8,090 nucleotides of DNA from Clostridia bacterium. GTDB lineage: Bacteria; Bacillota; Clostridia; Oscillospirales; Acutalibacteraceae. The notes under the pieces were generated by a model. That model worked only from the letters and a program-made list of their open reading frames with translations, ran no database searches and was not told the origin of the DNA. The stretch is taken from NCBI GenBank assembly GCA_017442445.1, contig JAFRZS010000002.1:1-8090 (forward strand), read 5' to 3'. Positions within the stretch are counted from its first letter, which is position 1; each line of letters opens with the position of its first letter. The position numbers and the translations under genes were made by a program. Below, in pieces: positions 5,324-8,090 of the stretch.

Positions 5324-6514
5324 ATGAATCAGCTTAACAAAAAGACATTACAGGATATCGAAGTAAGCGGCAAAAAAGTTTTGGTCCGTTGCGACTTCAA
5401 TGTTCCGATCGAAGACGGCAAAATCACAAGTGACAAGAGAATTGTTGCTTCATTAGACACTATCAAATATTTGATAGAAAATAAAGCTAAGGTTATCCTT
5501 TGCTCTCACCTCGGCAGACCGAAGGGTGAAGTTAATCCCCAGTTTTCTATGGCTCCCGTTGCTAAGAAACTCACTGAGCTTCTCGGTCAGGAAGTTAAAC
5601 TCGCTGAAGACGTTGTCGGCGACAGCGCAAAAGCATTGGCTGCTGACCTTAAAGAAGGCGAAGTAATGCTTCTTGAAAACGTACGTTTTGAAAAGCTTGA
5701 AACAAAGAACGATCCCGAATTATCACAGAAATTTGCTTCTCTTGCAGAAGTATTTATAAACGATGCTTTCGGTACAGCTCACCGCGCACAGTGCTCAACA
5801 GCAGGTGTTGCTGCATACCTTCCCTCAGCTTGCGGTTTCCTTATCCAGAAGGAAATTGAATTCATGGGCGGCGCTCTTGCTAATCCGAAAAGACCTTTAG
5901 TTGCTATCTTAGGCGGCGCTAAGGTTTCAGATAAGATCGGTGTTATCACAAACTTACTCGACAAAGTTGATACACTCATCATCGGCGGCGGTATGGCTTA
6001 TACATTCATGGCTTCTCTCGGTTATTCAATCGGTACTTCTATCTGTGAAGAAGACAGAATTGAAGATGCTAAAAAGATGATGGCTGATGCTAAAGCTAAG
6101 GGTGTTAAGTTCCTCATTCCCGTTGACAACATCGTTGCAACAGAATACAAAGCAGATTCAGAGTACAAGCTTGTTGACTCAGACAACATTCCTGACGGTT
6201 GGATGGGCCTTGATATCGGTCCTAAGTCAAGAGAATTATTCCAGGAAGCTATCAAAGGCAGCGGCACAATCATCTGGAACGGACCCATGGGTGTTTCCGA
6301 ATGGGAAAACTTCGCAGGCGGTACAATCGCAGTTGCTACAGCAGTTGCTGATTCAGGTGCTATTTCAATCATCGGCGGCGGTGACTCCGTTGCAGCAGTT
6401 CAGAAGTTAGGCTTCGCTGACAAGATGTCACATATCTCAACAGGCGGCGGTGCTTCTCTTGAATTCCTTGAAGGTAAAGATTTACCCGGCATTTCAGCTT
6501 TGAACGATAAATAA
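5324..6514 (+). CDS. pgk: Phosphoglycerate kinase
   Basis: Transfers phosphate from 1,3-bisphosphoglycerate to ADP, giving ATP and 3-phosphoglycerate, in the cytosol. The 396 residues match bacterial Pgk. Motifs in order are R-C-D-F-N-V-P at 22-28, S-H-L-G-R-P-K-G at 61-68 (substrate-binding basic patch), F-I-N-D-A-F-G-T-A-H-R at 144-154, L-G-G-A-K-V-S-D-K at 196-204 (nucleotide domain), W-N-G-P-M-G-V-S-E at 318-326, G-G-G-D-S at 351-355 and the C-terminal H-I-S-T-G-G-G-A-S at 370-378. GAAAGG at 5307-5312, 11 bases before the ATG, supports the start. It heads the pgk-tpiA-gpmI run and is transcribed divergently from serC. Neither gapA nor cggR precedes it here, unlike the common gapA-pgk-tpiA-gpmI-eno order. 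Codon choice looks like that of a highly expressed gene. Confidence 0.97.
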   Translation: MNQLNKKTLQDIEVSGKKVLVRCDFNVPIEDGKITSDKRIVASLDTIKYLIENKAKVILCSHLGRPKGEVNPQFSMAPVAKKLTELLGQEVKLAEDVVGDSAKALAADLKEGEVMLLENVRFEKLETKNDPELSQKFASLAEVFINDAFGTAHRAQCSTAGVAAYLPSACGFLIQKEIEFMGGALANPKRPLVAILGGAKVSDKIGVITNLLDKVDTLIIGGGMAYTFMASLGYSIGTSICEEDRIEDAKKMMADAKAKGVKFLIPVDNIVATEYKADSEYKLVDSDNIPDGWMGLDIGPKSRELFQEAIKGSGTIIWNGPMGVSEWENFAGGTIAVATAVADSGAISIIGGGDSVAAVQKLGFADKMSHISTGGGASLEFLEGKDLPGISALNDK

Positions 6515-6534
6515 TTGAAAGGACTTGAACTACA

Positions 6535-7302
6535 ATGAATAAGACTCTCCGTCGTGCAGTTATCGCAGGTAACTGGAAAATGAATAAAACTCCTGCTGAA
6601 GCAGAAGCTTTGATTAACGAAATCAAACCTTTGGTTAAAAATGCTGACTGTGATGTAGTATGCTGTGTACCTTATATTGATTTGCAGACAGCTCTTGAAG
6701 CTACAAAGGACAGCAATATTAAAATCGGTGCAGAAAACTGCTACTGGGCAGAATCCGGTGCTTTCACAGGCGAAATTTCAGCTAAAATGTTGAAAACTAT
6801 CGGTGTTGAATATGTTATCATCGGTCACTCAGAAAGAAGAACTTTCTTCGGTGACACAGACGAAACAGTTGCAAAGCGTACAAGAGGCGCTCTTGATGCA
6901 GGACTTAAGGTTATCCTTTGTGTTGGTGAATATCTTGAGCAGAGAGATCTCGGTATCACAATCGAGGTTGTAAGAATGCAGACAAAGATCGCTTTAAACG
7001 GTGTTTCTGCTGACGAACTCAAGAATATCATCATCGCTTACGAACCCGTATGGGCTATCGGTACAGGCAGAGTTGCTACACCTGATCAGGCTCAGGAAGT
7101 TAACCATGCTATCAGAGAAGTTCTTGCTGAACTTTACGGCAAGGATGTTGCTGACACAGTTACTGTTCAGTACGGCGGTTCAATGAACGCAGGTAACGCA
7201 GCTGAGCTTCTTGCTCAGGAAGATATTGACGGCGGTCTTATCGGCGGCGCATCACTCAAGGCTCCTGATTTTGCAGCTATCGTAGAAGCAGCTTCTAAAT
7301 AA
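6535..7302 (+). CDS. tpiA: Triosephosphate isomerase
   Basis: Interconverts dihydroxyacetone phosphate and glyceraldehyde 3-phosphate. The 255 residues are full length for a single TIM barrel. The catalytic set is complete: Asn13 and Lys15 in A-G-N-W-K-M-N, His98 in I-G-H-S-E-R-R, and Glu170 in A-Y-E-P-V-W-A-I-G-T-G, which continues into the mobile lid (loop 6, about 171-178). Y-G-G-S at 213-216 and G-L-I-G-G-A-S-L at 234-241 form the phosphate pocket. A small oddity is C-V-G-E-Y-L-E-Q-R at 129-137, where Thr or Ser usually stands in place of Tyr. It follows pgk after 20 bp; GAAAGGA at 6517-6523, 11 bases before the ATG, sets the start. Cotranscription with pgk is very likely. Confidence 0.97.
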   Translation: MNKTLRRAVIAGNWKMNKTPAEAEALINEIKPLVKNADCDVVCCVPYIDLQTALEATKDSNIKIGAENCYWAESGAFTGEISAKMLKTIGVEYVIIGHSERRTFFGDTDETVAKRTRGALDAGLKVILCVGEYLEQRDLGITIEVVRMQTKIALNGVSADELKNIIIAYEPVWAIGTGRVATPDQAQEVNHAIREVLAELYGKDVADTVTVQYGGSMNAGNAAELLAQEDIDGGLIGGASLKAPDFAAIVEAASK

Positions 7303-7324
7303 TATCAAGAAAATAATATCAATC

Positions 7325-7352
7325 ATTCCCGTTCTGTCTTCAGAGCGGGAAT
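7325..7352 (+). terminator. Stem-loop between tpiA and gpmI (weak terminator or processing hairpin)
   Basis: ATTCCCGTTCTG (7325-7336) pairs with CAGAGCGGGAAT (7341-7352): 12 pairs including one U-G wobble, with a 4-nt loop. What follows is AAATTTGAAAAAAAG rather than a T-run, so full intrinsic termination is doubtful. Attenuation, mRNA end protection or processing between tpiA and gpmI would fit as well. Confidence 0.4.
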
Positions 7353-7356
7353 AAAT

Positions 7357-7382
7357 TTGAAAAAAAGTTAAAATAATATAAT
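7357..7382 (+). promoter_or_regulatory. Possible internal promoter for gpmI
   Basis: A perfect TATAAT at 7377-7382 sits 51 bases before the gpmI start. The nearest -35-like word, TTGAAA at 7357-7362, leaves only 14 bp, shorter than normal, and the area is AT-rich, so a chance match is possible. It would allow separate gpmI expression after the upstream stem-loop. Confidence 0.25.
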
Positions 7383-7432
7383 CAGTACTATTTTGGTTTT
7401 GCATCTGACGGTGCAGAAAGGATTGTTAAACT

Positions 7433-8090
7433 ATGAAAAAACCGGTTGTTTTATGTATAATGGACGGCTTCGGAAAAAATGACAGCGATTACGGTAATGC
7501 TGTTGTTGCCGCAAAGACTCCGAGACTTGACAAAATAATGGCTGAAAATCCGATGACATATATCGGTGCATCAGGTATGGACGTAGGTCTTCCCGACGGA
7601 CAGATGGGTAACAGTGAAGTAGGTCACACAAATATCGGCGCAGGCAGAGTTGTTTATCAGGAGCTTACAAGAATCACAAAGTCAATTTCTGACGGTGATT
7701 TCTTTGAAAACGAAGCACTTATGGGCGCAGTAAATAACTGCAAAAAGAACGGTTCAGCTTTGCATCTTATGGGACTTTTATCAGATGGCGGTGTTCACAG
7801 CCATAACACTCATCTCTACGGTCTTCTTGACTTAGCAAAGAAAAACGGTCTCAGTGAAGTTTATGTTCATTGTTTCATGGACGGCCGTGATGTTCCCCCT
7901 ACATCAGGTGCTGATTTCATCAAAGAGCTTTATGAAACAACTAAAGAAAAAGGCATCGGTAAAATTGCTTCCGTTATGGGCAGATATTATGCTATGGACA
8001 GAGAAAAGCGCTTTGAACGTGTTAAAAAAGCTTATGATGCAATCGTTAAGAGCGAAGGTGTAAAATTCACCTGTCCTTACGATATGATGC
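7433..8090 (+). CDS. gpmI: 2,3-bisphosphoglycerate-independent phosphoglycerate mutase (3'-truncated)
   Basis: Interconverts 3-phosphoglycerate and 2-phosphoglycerate using two manganese ions and a phosphoserine intermediate. The frame is open from the ATG at 7433 through the window end: 219 codons of a protein that is normally about 510 residues. Seen so far are the metal-binding aspartate in C-I-M-D-G-F-G (Asp11), nucleophile Ser61 in M-G-N-S-E-V-G-H-T-N-I-G-A-G-R, S-D-G-G-V-H-S-H with the substrate-binding histidine, F-M-D-G-R-D-V-P-P, and G-R-Y-Y-A-M-D-R-E-K-R-F-E-R near the cut. GAAAGGA at 7416-7422, 10 bases before the ATG, supports the start; pgk, tpiA and gpmI share this ribosome-site style. 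It lies 130 bp after tpiA, with a stem-loop and an AT-rich promoter-like stretch between, so it may be partly uncoupled from pgk-tpiA. Confidence 0.95.
   Translation, partial: MKKPVVLCIMDGFGKNDSDYGNAVVAAKTPRLDKIMAENPMTYIGASGMDVGLPDGQMGNSEVGHTNIGAGRVVYQELTRITKSISDGDFFENEALMGAVNNCKKNGSALHLMGLLSDGGVHSHNTHLYGLLDLAKKNGLSEVYVHCFMDGRDVPPTSGADFIKELYETTKEKGIGKIASVMGRYYAMDREKRFERVKKAYDAIVKSEGVKFTCPYDMM

Noticed and set aside
6022..6372. 116-codon minus-strand open frame inside pgk
   Set aside because: Antisense to a clearly coding, conserved gene; a shadow of its codon pattern with no family resemblance.

Overview
The window looks like chromosomal DNA of a low-to-moderate-GC Firmicute, most likely a Clostridia member of the Ruminococcaceae/Oscillospiraceae type. 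This rests on strong AGGAGG-like ribosome sites, TTGACA/TATAAT promoters, frequent AGA arginine codons, a DUF4830 protein (a family I associate with Clostridia), a short SerA and a pgk-tpiA-gpmI glycolytic run. The lineage is inferred from style and gene content, not from a marker gene.

Layout. (1) 1-1196, plus strand: the 3' part of a cysteine synthase gene cut by the window edge, then a Dabb-domain gene. (2) 1193-1690, minus strand: a membrane-anchored DUF4830 protein whose stop codon overlaps that of the Dabb gene. A hairpin covers its ribosome binding site. (3) 1797-2713, plus strand: a self-contained toxin-antitoxin-like cassette with a near-consensus promoter overlapped by direct repeats, a RelB/DinJ-type antitoxin and a short zeta-toxin-like P-loop kinase. 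A strong bidirectional terminator at 2765-2807 separates it from the next, convergent operon. (4) 5145-2822, minus strand: a serC-serA operon with a good promoter. (5) 5324-8090, plus strand: pgk, tpiA and a 3'-truncated gpmI, transcribed divergently from serCA. The 268-bp region between serC and pgk holds several dyad sequences.

How the genes work together. Apart from the cassette, the Dabb gene and DUF4830, the window centres on 3-phosphoglycerate. Pgk makes it, GpmI passes it down glycolysis, SerA and SerC divert it to phosphoserine, and the cysteine synthase uses O-acetylserine derived from serine. Neither gapA, eno, serB nor cysE is in the window. The divergent serCA/pgk control region is a natural place to balance glycolysis against serine synthesis.

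The least ordinary items are the RelB/DinJ-zeta pairing with its operator-like repeats, the hairpin sequestering the DUF4830 ribosome site, and the nested dyads in the serC-pgk intergenic region. I found no CRISPR array, insertion sequence, rRNA or tRNA.
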